64,000 nucleotides of DNA from Miscanthus floridulus (lineage: Eukaryota > Streptophyta > Magnoliopsida > Poales > Poaceae): NCBI RefSeq assembly GCF_019320115.1, contig NC_089584.1, forward strand, positions 99,249,792 through 99,313,791, given 5' to 3'. Below the pieces are notes generated by a model. That model did not search any database. It worked only from the letters and a program-made list of their open reading frames with translations, and was not told where the DNA came from. Within the stretch, counting starts at the first letter, position 1, and each line of letters opens with the position of its first letter. Position numbers and translations under genes: made by a program. Shown piece by piece: positions 34,966-46,495 of this stretch.

Positions 34966-35900
34966 TACCAAATCTCGTCTAAGTGATGTCTTTAATATCT
35001 ATCTCTTGTAAAAGCATTCACCCTAATCAGGTCGACTTTGCCCACATCTTCCATCACGCTCATCAATTAGGGTCTTCTCATCATGTCATAATAACATGTC
35101 ACAGGGAAGAAGAAAAGGGTCGTCGCAGCCATTGTTGCGGCCCGTGACGCGGCTGCTGTTCTATGTCCCTTCTCTTCTTGCTCATGGTCGGTGAGCTCTT
35201 CCCTTCTTCCCCTTGGTCAATGTATGGCGGTCGTCGCCCTTCTCTTCTTCCATGAGGCTGGCGGCCCTTCTCCTTTTCCTCACGATCGGCAGATTCCAAA
35301 AGGCAATTTAATAGTTATCTAAACAACAAAATTTAAATCATGGCCAATTTCAATACTAGGACTGATTTAGTATTGAACCTAATGCAACTTTATGTCCCTG
35401 AATATCTACATACAAATAAACCCTAAGAAAATTGTTCCTAAAATTCATTTATTTTTAAGGGTTTGTCCCTATAAAATTTTGCATGTTGTATTGGAGTGAC
35501 GCCACGTGTCATTATCATACCACCTCCGAGTACCATGGTCATGGCCATGCATGGAGATTACCTTTGGGCCTCTTTCCATTTTGGTCAAAGGCAACAAGCT
35601 CAAGGTGCTCTTCTCTACGATCGAAATTTCTACTCTCTGTCCTCAAATAAATCAACTTCTAGAATCTGTGCGAATCAAATTATCTTAAATTTGACTAACT
35701 TTATAGAAAAGAATAACAACGTCTATAACGTAAAATGAGTACATTATAAAAATATATTATATGTTATATCTAACCATACTACTTTAATGTCATAAATTTT
35801 GTTGTGATTTTGTAGATCAAACTTTAAAAGTTTGACTTAAAATAACTTGTCGAGTAACCGAGAAGAGGAAGGACCCTATGAATCCCCGCCTTGACGACGG
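34966..35900. other. Intergenic upstream of hydrolase, degraded Stowaway-like stretch
   Basis: About 35625-35865 begins CTACTCTCTGTCCTCAAATAA and contains TTTGACTAACTTTATAGAAAA and TTTGTAGATCAAACTTT. It resembles a decayed Stowaway or mariner-type MITE without a clear right end. Otherwise nothing was recognised. Confidence 0.4.
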
Positions 35901-36973
35901 CGGTAGTTGTGGTCCGGGTCCCACCAATCAATCGAACAAACACCGCATGTTTCCCACGTGACCGCCACTCGGTTCACCAAGCCAAGCGGGCAGTCGGGCA
36001 CGGACCAAACCGGCGAGGAAAGGATGGGAATTGGGGGAGGGGGAACGACAGAGAACACACCAGAAGTCCAGAACCGAGGATCCCAACCGCCGAGGCCGAA
36101 CGAGCGAGCCAGACCGATACCATGCGGCTGCCGCACGCGGCCGACCTCCGCGGCTGCCGCCGTCGCGCACCTCTCCTCCTGCAGGGCCTCCCGCTCCTCC
36201 CCGTGCGCGCCCCCGCCCCGGCCACCTCCCCGGCTACGCGCCTCGTTGCCGCCCTCCTCGCCCTCGCAAACGGGGGCAGTCGCCTTCGCCTCTGCCGCCG
36301 CCGCAGCAGCAGCCTGCGAGCATGTGGCGGAGAAGCCCGCTATATGCACGGCCGACGAGCTGCACTACGCGCCCGTGCCGGGCACCGAGTGGCGGCTCGC
36401 GCTCTGGCGGTACCGTCCGCCGCCTGAGGTGATGAGTCGATAGAGATAGCTGCTTCTGTGCGAGTGTGATTGGTGGTGCTTCGTTGGGTTTTTCTGGTTG
36501 CTGGTTGTGCTGGTTTGGTTTGCACAGGCGCCGAAGAGGAACCACCCGCTGATGCTGCTGTCTGGAGTGGCCACGAACGCCATTGGGTTCGACCTGTCCC
36601 CTGGGGTGAGTGAGCTTGTCCATAATGGAGCTATTGGTATGGTGTGTGGATAAACTACCGTGCAAAGAGTGCATGCTTGTTTTCTGTGAACAAAATTTTT
36701 CATGAATTAGGAGTCGCTATGAATCAAGACATTGCTCATAGAGAAACTGGCTTTGTTTAATGCTTCCAAATGCAGACTCTGCTGGTGTTTCCAAAAAATA
36801 GTAGGGAAAATCAAATAAGGAACAGGTGGAACTTCTTAGTTCTGAATTCAGAAGTAGCTTAGTTCTGAGCAAACAAAATGCTGATGAAAATACATTGATA
36901 GCACGTGCTGGGGCATAGAGCAGATCAATCAACAAGATAGCGACACAACTTCAAAATGACAAAAGTTCATATG

Positions 36974-37238
36974 TACTCCTTCCGTTCCAAATTATAGTTC
37001 ACTTTGGCTTTGTCCTATGTTAAACTTCTCTAATTTTGACAAAGTTACTAGAAAATATATCAACTTCTACAAGGTCAAGTAGATGCTCTATCAGAACATA
37101 TATTTCATGAAGAGTCTAATAAAACTAATTTGTGGTTGTATATGTTGGTATTTTTTTCTCTCTATAAACTCTGTCAAAATTAAAGAAGTTTGACTTAGGC
37201 CAAAACAAAAGTGAATTATAATTTGGAACGGAGGGGTA
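36974..37238. mobile_element. Stowaway MITE in hydrolase intron 2
   Basis: The element 36976-37236 (261 bp) has ends CTCCTTCCGTTCCAAATTATA and TATAATTTGGAACGGAGGGG and is flanked by TA on both sides. Non-coding; mariner/Tc1-type mobilisation is known for this family. Confidence 0.9.
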
Positions 37239-37301
37239 GCTAGTATGGAATGTAGTGAGAATAAGAAATATGCAGCACACTGAACTTTACCAGGAAACAA
37301 T

Positions 37302-37493
37302 GAGCATTTTCTTGTGTACCCAGTGCAGAGAGCTCCCGCTCTGTGCGGGGTCTGGGGAAGGGTGTTAGTGGCAAGCCTTACCCTTGCCTGTGCAATGCGA
37401 GGAGACCGCGACTCGAACCCAGGACCTTCCGGTCACAGGCGGTAAGACTCTACCGCTTGCACCAGGCCCGCCCTTCGAGCATTTTCTTGTGTA
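37302..37493 (-). mobile_element. Au-like SINE with 17-bp target duplication
   Basis: The 158-bp element 37319-37476 lies in reverse orientation. On the minus strand it starts with a tRNA-like head (GGTGCAAGCGGTAGAGTC as A-box region, GGTTCGAGTCGCGG as B box) followed by the body ending in GAGCTCTCTGCACTGGG. The direct repeats GAGCATTTTCTTGTGTA at 37302-37318 and 37477-37493 are the target duplication. The sequence matches the Au SINE family of grasses as I recall it. SINEs are transcribed by RNA polymerase III and moved by LINE machinery. Confidence 0.85.
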
Positions 37494-37820
37494 ACTGATA
37501 GTAATTATTGTCTTTGGATGCTATTGGCAAAACTTTTCCCTTGTGAAGTATCAACTTGCCAGCTATATAGCAATGATGAACATCAACCTTGTACGACAAC
37601 ATGCTAGTTAGTTTTCTTTTGTGTACTATCATAATGTCCTAGTGGCTGCCCATGTATGTTGTTATTGCTCTTCTACTTCTACAACAGGAAATGAATTATT
37701 TATAATAATCTTAGTTTTTCTACTATAAAACAACAATGGTATTCTTTTTATGATTTTCTTTGTTCAGGCTTTGTGTGCTCTCTGGTTACGTGTTACACTC
37801 AATAACAAAAAAATATGAAT

Positions 37821-37931
37821 TACTCCCTCCATTCCAAATTATAGGTTGTTTTGGCTTTTCTAGACGTAGCATATTATCAAGCTATGCACCTAGAGAACCA
37901 AAACAACCTATAATTTGGGATAGAGGGAGTA
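37821..37931. mobile_element. Very small Stowaway MITE in hydrolase intron 2
   Basis: The element 37823-37929 (107 bp) is flanked by TA. Inverted arms of about 45 bp (CTCCCTCCATTCCAAATTAT / ATAATTTGGGATAGAGGGAG, extended by GGTTGTTTTGG) leave only a tiny loop, so it is an almost pure hairpin. Confidence 0.9.
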
Positions 37932-40325
37932 ACTGTTTTCTTTGTATTGTTGTAATTGTTCTTGGTTATAGTTTTTTCCCGTAATGGCTTCCCTTTGACC
38001 CCTGATTTTAATCGATACATATGAAATGCTGTCAGGCTTCATTTGCTCGTCATATGTCCATGCAAGGATTTGATACATGGATTGTTGAAGTGCGTGGTGC
38101 AGGCCTGAGCATGCGTGGATCAGAACTAGCTGCAGCTAACACCGAGTCTGACATCACCCCTGATCCTAGTTTGGATGAAAGTTCTACAGCAAAAGCAAGT
38201 GTTGTTGTTCCTGCTGAGAATATGTCCACTTCTCAACCTCTAATTTCTGAAGTTCCGGTAATAGCAGATAAGAACATGGTAGGAACAAGTATATCAGAAG
38301 AACCACAGCTGGTGACAAAGTTGTCAAATGCTTTGGCACAATTGGGTGAAACATTCTCAGGTTATGTAAAAGATAGCCGGCTGAAAAACATAGCTGACAG
38401 TTTTTTTGATCGAGTGTCAGAACTTGCTCCCGATGCCTCCTTAGCTAGCCTTGAGGAGGTTTCAGAAAGGATTTTAGGTTTGTTGGAATTGCCACAGACA
38501 TCAGTGATATCTGATCAAATTAGCAATTTAAGTCAGCGCCTTGTGAAGATTCTGGGGGAGGGCCAACAAAGTGTTTCCCCTAAGCTGTTTGGCTGGCAAG
38601 AACGCCTCTCCTGCAACCATAGAAGACCTACAGAAACAATTGGAGCTTATTATAAGCTATGATTGGGACTTTGACCATTATCTGGAGGAGGATGTACCTG
38701 CTGCGGTTTGTAGACATTCTTCATGTATACTAGTCAGATGGTACCTTGGAAACCCCTTTGAGAAGCGTGCAATATTTTTTGTTTGTTGAGATGCATTACA
38801 TAAGAAAACAGAGTGTACCGAAGGATGGGAAATTGCTTGCTATTGGTCATTCCATGGGAGGAATCTTATTGTATGCGATGGTTTCAAAGTGTGGTATGTT
38901 TTGTTGACATGTCTCCTTTTCTCCTCTTACATATCTAGCAGTGCTGGCAAAGTTTTTCATTTAATTGAAAAGAAGGTATGTCGTCAACTAGTAAGGCTGT
39001 AGTGTAACAAATCAAACATTACGTTATCATTGGTAGCTGTGGATATTATCACAAGCACATAAATGACTACAGATTTTATTCATCTTGATACCGAGATCTG
39101 GAACCTCTAAAAACTTTCCCTGGTGTCATCATGTTTGACCATTGTGTAATGCATACAAATATTAAGTACAAAGCCAAAGTCGTTGCGATTATCCTGCCTG
39201 GCATGCTATTTTCACTCCTAGGATAACAATGGTTCTACTGCAATTATCTCTACCACGTGACAGCCTGATCTATCAAAATGGCTTCTGCACAACCCCACAG
39301 CCCATCGCGAATGCAACAAAAGCAGTAAAGCACCATTCCTGCTAAATCTTTGTCCAATTTTTTTTCTCCTGATGCTGTTTCCTTGTAATATTAATATCAT
39401 GTTACTGGAGTTATTAAAATGATGAATTATCATCATCAAGGGATTAGCAATGTTAATTCTTTAATATTGACTCTCAAAAATCTTAGAATATCCTCTCCCT
39501 GTCCCTCATAGTGTACAGAACTTGCTCCTTCCTAGATTAATACCATATGTAAAATGAGCATTGGTTTTGTAATTTCCTCCTTCAAAACCATAGCAGAGAA
39601 CTATTTGTTGGTAGGTTTGGTAATTTCCTTCTCCGAAACCATAGCAGAGAACTATTTGGTGGTACATCTTTGAAAGTGGCTGAGGCATTACTGATAGCTT
39701 ACTGGATGTTTGCATACTGCCTCTTAAATTCGTCGGGAATCATCCTTGTTTAAATAGCTTCTGCTTGAATTCTCATGGGCTTTTAATTCCTGTCTCTATG
39801 TTATTTTCAATACAAATTACCTAGCATAAGAATACCATTTGAATCAAAAGACCATGTCATCACTCTCTGATCTAGAGCCAGTAGTTACCTTGAGCGCAAT
39901 ATGTGTCAATTTAAATAGTAATCTATCATATTCACATATGAAATGTAACTAGCTCTGTGCAGAGACCAAATGACATCTCTTATCATTGATAGCACTCCAT
40001 CAGTTATGTTTTCTTTTTTCGTGGTTCCATCTCCATTGCTTTTTACATCAGATGTCAGTGCGATTGGTAGCTCTTCTCTTTTTTATATTTGTTCTGCTCA
40101 GTTTGCTTGTACATCAGATTGTTTAAAATTTTGTTACCAATATATGGAACTAATTCATCTGGTTCTGCTTCATAAGGATCCGAAGGGGCTGAGCCAGAGC
40201 TGGCAGCAACTGTTACTTTGGCTTCATCAGTTGACTACACAACATCCAATTCCTCACTCAAGTTGTTATTGCCGTTTGTAAGTTAACCACCATCAAACAT
40301 CTTTGGAAATCTCTCTCCTCCCCCC

Positions 40326-40327
<2 letters not shown>

Positions 40328-40372
<45 letters not shown>

Positions 40373-40374
40373 AC
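40328..40374. repeat. C31 run followed by (AC)n microsatellite
   Basis: 31 consecutive C at 40328-40358, then (AC)8 to 40374, in hydrolase intron 5. The CACAC at its right edge is the target site of the Ty3/gypsy insertion. Confidence 0.9.
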
Positions 40375-41326
40375 TGTAACAACCCAAAAATCCACACACC
40401 AAAAATCACAACTACAAAAAATTTGTTGTAACCCCATGTAATGTTGAGTGACATCTGTAGGAGCCAACCCTAGGTGTTACATTAGAAGTAACCGACAATT
40501 TCATGAGCATGGCATGTCATTTGTTATCATGTTTATTTAAATACTGACAAATGAAACATAGCATACATTGTTAACTCAAATGGTGATTTGGATTTCCATT
40601 TGTTTTATGTAATGCCTAACAACTCCTTTAAAGAAATAAACCATAAAGTAATTATTACTCAAACCAAAGAATAAATGTATAAAGAGAAAACTATTTCCAT
40701 TTTGTATAACAAAACTACACTTATTTTTGTTATACAAAATAGCTAAATAAATTCCTAATATATATATATATATATATATAAATGTTGTGGGCCTCATATC
40801 TAAAACTCCAATGAATAAGGTACACCAATTTTGAATTCAAATTTCAAACCAAATTTGAATTCAAACAAAAGAAAAAAAACAGAAAAAGGAAAAGAAGGGA
40901 AGAAGGCCCACAACTGGCTTGGCTGCTCGGCCCGCTAGCGCGCAGCAGCCAGCCAGCCCAGCTTGCGCGCGCAGCAGCAGGCCGGCCCAACTCGCGCGGC
41001 CAGCCCAGCAAGTAGCCCAGCGCGCTGCTCACGCCCGCGCGCCTCCGCGCTTCCCTTGTTGCCGATGCCACTTGACCCCACGTGTCAGCCGCACCCCCGC
41101 CACAGTGTCGTCTTCCTCCCCACGCCGGCACCGCCTCCGACCGTGACTCGACCAAAATGACAGGCGCGGGCCCGGGGTCACGCGAATCGCCTGGCCCTGT
41201 CCCCTTGGCGCCGCGCCCACGCAACCTCCGCGCCAACCACCCACGCCCATGATGCCGTTCGATGCCAACGGCGCATCACCAGCCGTCCGCCCCGTCCGCC
41301 ATAGATGGAGCTCGGGCACCGGGGGC

Positions 41327-41333
41327 TATAAAG
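41327..41333 (+). promoter_or_regulatory. TATA box of the 5' LTR
   Basis: GGGGGCTATAAAGCCACGCCC; the only convincing TATA in the LTR. The corresponding sequence is deleted from the 3' LTR. Confidence 0.6.
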
Positions 41334-42429
41334 CCACGCCCAGAGCCCTAGGGATCCCTCAGCCACCGCCGCCACTTGGTGGCCCAGCAGCCCGCACCGC
41401 ACCGAGAGTAGAGGGCCGAGGAGTTCGGGAGAGGAGGATCGGAGCCACCCGCGTGCTGCCGAAGTCGTCGGAGCCGAAGACGACGCCGTCGTCCTCATCA
41501 CTGCCGCGGGTCGCCACTGCACTGCTTCCGTCTACACGGCCACGACCCGCCACTGCACCGCCATCCTTTCGCCTTCGACACCGACGGTGAGTCCCTCGCT
41601 GCTGAGACTCCTTCTAGCCCCTAGACGCCATAGCAGAGCATGCGCACGCCGCGCTCCCGACGCCGCCGTCATGGCGCGGCCACCACTTGCGCACCCGGCC
41701 GCCTCACTGGACTAGGACGCAGCCGTAGCACCACCAGGACGCCCGGAGGGTAGCCGCGTAGACCGAGACCCCATTAGCCGGCCACAGCGCCCTGGCCACG
41801 AGCACCGGACCTCGGGCGGAGCTCCGCCGTGCACCATCACCGCGCGCGGACTCCGCCACGTCTTTTGGTCATCGTCGTCACTTGTTCTGGTCGCCCGCTA
41901 GCAGTCTGAACGGGAACGGGGCACCAGGACCCATGGAACAGCCCCTAGCTGCCCCGTCGGCGAGCACCGCCACGACCAAGCCGCCAACCGCCGTGGCCAA
42001 CGCCCTAGAAAGCCCCGGTCACCACCTAGACCCCACCATCGTGTTCACCATGGCCTGGGGAAGCTTTTCCCCACCTTAATTGGACGCCAGCGCCGCCGTA
42101 GGATCACGCCGGTGAGCACACCACTGGCGGGAGCACGCCGGGGATGGAAGTAGAGGGCTCCCCTCGCTGGCCGCACGCGCCTGCACTCGGTGCACGTAGG
42201 CTAAGCCAAAAGGGAAGGAGGGTGGACTCGGTCCACCGAAGACCAGCCAGCGGTCCATGGACCATGAACATGAGTCCACCGTGGACCACGCAGTGTGGGC
42301 TGAGCTATGAACGAAGCCCAGTGGGGGCCCATGGCTACGACGTGGCAGCGCCACAGCATGCCACGTGTCCGGGCCGGCCCGGCCCAAATCCAGCCCTGTC
42401 CAGGCCCACCAAAGCCCAGTCGAGGCCCA

Positions 42430-42842
42430 ACCTGGTTGACCGTTGATCGGTCAACATTGACGGTTGACCTGGCCCCACATGTCAGCGACACAGGGACTCT
42501 AGAGCCACTCGTCAGTGAGTGACGTCATGCTGACGTCATGACAACGTCACGCGGGTCCCACCTGTCAGTAACAACAGCCGAGGTGACGCCATGCTGACAT
42601 CACGATGACGTCAGCTGCTGACGTCAGTAGCCCTGGCCCCACACGTCAGTGACCCTGACCCGTTGACTCGCCCGTTGACTTGATGTTGACTTTGACCGGA
42701 CCCACAGGTCAGTGACCCAAGAGCCTCTGGCCCCACCTGTCGGAACCGATGACATTGATGACATCATGCTGACGTCAAGATGATGTCAGCAGGACCCCAC
42801 TTGTCAGCTCAGAGCCGAGCCGATGACGTCATGTTGACGTCA
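42430..42842. promoter_or_regulatory. Cluster of TTGAC (W-box) and TGACGTCA (bZIP) motifs
   Basis: Eight TTGAC cores on either strand within 42430-42700, and seven perfect TGACGTCA palindromes starting at 42520, 42531, 42606, 42619, 42770, 42824 and 42835. W-boxes bind WRKY factors and TGACGTCA/as-1-type sites bind TGA bZIPs, both tied to stress responses. Their number exceeds chance, but function here is inference. Confidence 0.55.
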
Positions 42843-44784
42843 GCATGCCACGTGGACCAGTCACAGCGTGACACGTGTCAGCCCAGGATTAATTCGGCCT
42901 TTTCTATTTTCAGAGATGAATTAAACTTCAGAAATTCATAACTAATTCATACGACCTTAGAAAAATACGAAACCAGGACCAAAAATCATCTAAAATCGAG
43001 CTTTACGCAATGAACCCCTGTTTGAGTGTATTTGGCTCCTTTGAATTTTCATTGCTTCTTTGTGCTATTCTATAAACGTCGCTAATGCGACTATAATGCG
43101 ATCGTTGCAGACTCGGAGGAGAACCAGACGGACGAGGATCGTGAGTACCGTGAGGAGAACGGAGATGACTACACTGAAGGCGCCACATCCCACCCAACCT
43201 CGTAGCACCTATTATGCATGGCTAATATAGAACTGTTATGGCTTTACTTACTGTTATAATCATACAACGATAGGACTTGCATGGTAGTATGCTTACTTGA
43301 TGGCCTTTACCTTGACGCAACCTTACCCCTGCATACCCTGCTATTAGGCTAGACACACGCTTACTGCTATATTTCATTGCTTACACTTCTACTACGCTTA
43401 TACTACATTAATGCGTGGTGGAAACTAGTGTTATCTGGACTATGGGAAGAGTGCTGCATGTGTGACTTGGGTGTGTGGAGGGTGAGGGTTGTGTCGACCA
43501 AGTTGGAGTATACGACGAGCCTGGGGCAAGTCTTGCCATGGGGTGCTACCTGGGCACCCCTGGAATGGATACCTGTGGTGGGTAAATGGTATATGAGGTG
43601 GTCCTGGGTGTGAACCTGTGATGGGAGGAGCCCGGGATGGAGGTGCTGTGGTGGCACGGTAAATGGGAACCCTGATGAAGACATTCTGGCTTGGTCATCC
43701 CTAAGGACTTACTAGTACTCAGATTCACCAGGAAGCCTTACGTACCACTCGCCCTATATGGTGCGGGACGGCCGGACTACTTAGTAGGATATTGCCACTA
43801 CTGCTAGGTTGATAGCAGACAGTGTAAGGAGGTACGGGGTGCGGAGGATTTTCCCCAAACCCTTCCGAGACTTCATGGAGACCTTGTGGACCCAGCTCAT
43901 GACTCACAGTTTCATCAACCCAGACTAGACTTGGGGTGTACCAGGGCTGAATGGTAGAGTGGCAGTATCCTAGGCTAGCAAGCGGCCGGAATCAGCCCAG
44001 TTGACGATGGTCAGCGAAGAAGGCAGATCTTGTGGTTATGTAAAAACCTCTGCAGAGTGTATGGTTGATCGATCGATACATGAGCCAACTTGTCGGCTAT
44101 GGACCTTTTCTGGGTTTCGCTTAAACTAGATAATGAGATGAGTCCTTCTCTTCTTCCCCCGTGAGAGAGTGTCGGTCGTAGCTAGGGGCTACGAGCCTTG
44201 AGACAGTGTCGAGAGGGAGTTGGCCTGTCAACTGAGCGATGGTATGGTGATGGTGTAGAGATGGTGGTATATTGATCCCAGGATCGAAACCTGGCTCTGA
44301 AAAGGGAATAGGGTGGAATGTGTGTGGGAATGGTGTTAGAACTTGACCAACTATTATTATATACTTGATATGCTAAAACATAGGAAACCCCAGCCTTATA
44401 GGTTCCTTTTGATTATATCCAACTTGCATCCAATTTCCACAAAGCGATGCTCATAGGGTGGGAGTGGCCAGTACAAATCGTACTGATAAATTTTGGCACA
44501 CAGGTTCTGCTGAGGAGTATAGCTTCGAGGAGTTTGATGGTTGAGGGGTTCGTGCCTACGCTCGAGTTTGGCGATCTTATCTTCAAGCTGTTCTGAATGA
44601 ATGCTACTTTTGATTCCGCCAATACGGCGATGTAATAATTTATGTAATTCCGCACTTTATGTACTCTGATATTATCGTTGTATGGATGTGGTATTCGACT
44701 GGAATTTGGGTAATATGATATACAACGGTCATAATACACTTCGACTCTGTGAATTTCCCTTCGTGGAAATCAGGTCGCTTCAGT

Positions 44785-44796
44785 TGGTATCAGAGT
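44785..44796 (+). other. Primer-binding site, tRNA-iMet type
   Basis: TGGTATCAGAGT two bases after the end of the 5' LTR is complementary to the 3' end of initiator methionine tRNA, the usual minus-strand primer for these elements. Confidence 0.9.
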
Positions 44797-44947
44797 CATA
44801 CTTGACCATAGGATGAAACCCTCAGAAATGGACGATAGAATAGGACGTAAACAGCCCTTCTTTCGGTTATATATCGACCCTGCATTTACTTTTATGCAAG
44901 GCTTATCTATTATTGACCTGCTAACACCTGTTCCTTAAAACATGTAG

Positions 44948-46171
44948 ATGGCAACGAACGTCGACTGGCCGCCTCTAGGACCGCTACCTCTAGACCACGC
45001 CAAGCTTACCTTCGACCTACGTGAGCTCGGGGGTTTTGCACAGACCCTCTACCGAGTTCTCGTCACGTTAGGAGTCCCCGACGAGCTTGTCAAGGTCACC
45101 TGCACCGGGAAGCTAGCTCAGGAAGGAGGAATCGAAGGACCAATTGTCACCTCAGTCGCGTTCCCAGCTAGCACTACCTTACCTTCTGTTCCAGCTTTCA
45201 CCGAGATGGCTATAGAGGGCACAGTCGAGGAAGGACTGCAAGCTATCTCACACAAGGCACTTCGCAGAGTGATGAGGGACCACTACGAGCACCTGAAGAC
45301 GATAGAGTTCCGTCTACTTCCCCAGGCCCTCGACCTCAGCCTTACCCCTAGTGAGCAGAGTTTCGCAGCCGGCAGAGTTATCCTTGCCGAGGAGGATAGA
45401 TGCCTTCGTGTCTCGGCTATCCACCTACTAGAGCAGGACAGGTACGTGACCCAGCTGAAGCAGAGGAGACGTCAGGACCAGGCCCTTCTGTGGGAGTACC
45501 AGGAGCGAGACTCGTAGGGAGCATAGGAGCGAGCTAGTCTACTTGAGACAGTTGCCAAGCTGTAGGACGAGTTCAACCGTCGTGAAGAAGTCCATAGAAC
45601 CAAGGTCGTAGACTTACAAGACAAAGCCACCGACCTAGGCAACATGAACTGCTACCTCGACAGCAAGGTCTTGGAGTTGTAGAGAGAGTTGGACGACAAG
45701 AAGGCCGAGTTCAACCGCAGAGGAGAAAGAGAAAGGTCCAAGGGGATTAATATGCTGAAAATCCAATCTCGGAACAAGACCATGACTCAGGATCTAGAGG
45801 AGTTCAGGAAGAAGGTCATTTGCAACCAGGGTCACCTGATCGAGGTACTCAGGCAGAATGAGTACCTACAGGACAAGTGTGAGAGGACTTGGCAGGCCTG
45901 GCAGAAGTTTGACAGGAAGCGCCTCAGGGAGATGAAGAGTATGTGGGATCAGCTACCCAAGGAGATTCGTAGCAAGACGAAGCCTAGGATAGAGGAGTTT
46001 GAGTTAGCCCCGACTCGCCTCAACCTAGACACCTGCCCTACCCTACCTGGAGCTAAGCCTACTGAGGAGCTCACCGAGGCCTTGAAGTACGTGTCCCGAC
46101 TTCACAAGTCTGACGGGGAGATCGAGATCGAGAACAGTCGTATCCCAGCTGCGGTGTACGAGTTAGAGTAG
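44948..46171 (+). pseudogene. Extra ORF between PBS and gag (ORF0-like), four TAG stops
   Basis: One frame of 407 codons from ATG 44948 to TAG 46169-46171, interrupted only by TAG at 45515, 45524, 45563 and 45680, with no frameshift. The first half (residues 1-190) is a globular-looking domain (LTFDLRELGGFAQTLYRVLV, VTSVAFPASTTLPSVPAF, ALRRVMRDHYEHLKTIEF). The second half is predicted coiled coil (TQDLEEFRKKVICNQGHL, EYLQDKCERTWQAWQKFDRK) and ends in RIPAAVYELE. I do not recognise a domain. It precedes gag in the same orientation, separated by 324 bp. A long frame kept without indels suggests a protein-coding past. It might be a structural or nucleic-acid-associated accessory protein, but this is unproven. 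Confidence 0.65.
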
Positions 46172-46495
46172 ATGACCCTGCATGGTCATGAGTCATGTCA
46201 GTGGCTTCCATAAGTTGTACCCCATGATGTACCCCTTATGAGATGTAATATGAGACACTATGCGTAGTACGATTCTCGTAAGTCTTCAAGTGTAGCTACT
46301 GGAGATGATGCTATGTAATAAAACCTATGTAATAAATGTTTTGGATATTATTGCATCTTATGGATCTTATTGCTTCTTTGTAATGAGTGTTGGATAGTAT
46401 AAATGTTTTTCTTTAAATCGTCAAAATCATGTAATCATACTGAATTATAAGCGCTTATGGCACAAACGCTAAAATTCCTATGATCCGTGTTGTAG

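Larger units (their letters stand above)
40375..44782 (+). repeat. 5' LTR, full length (4,408 bp)
   Basis: TGTAACAACCCAAAAATCC at the start and GGTCGCTTCA at the end. It contains a GC-rich segment (40900-42860) with a TATA box (41327-41333) that is missing from the 3' LTR. Open frames inside this segment are short and carry no known domains. The 43265-44782 part aligns throughout with 51411-52929. Confidence 0.9.

Noticed and set aside
34690..35330. Short open frames between the MULE and the hydrolase
   Set aside because: No conserved motifs, charged low-complexity translation only.
36031..36674. Several overlapping GC-rich frames on both strands around hydrolase exon 1
   Set aside because: Only the frame joining in phase to exon 2 through the GT donor at 36429 matches the hydrolase family.
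37377..37476. tRNA gene suggested by A- and B-box-like motifs
   Set aside because: No cloverleaf; sequence, length and target duplication fit a tRNA-derived SINE.
41029..42522. Multiple 60-130-codon frames in the 5' LTR
   Set aside because: High-GC non-coding LTR sequence; frames on both strands, no domains, absent from the other LTR.
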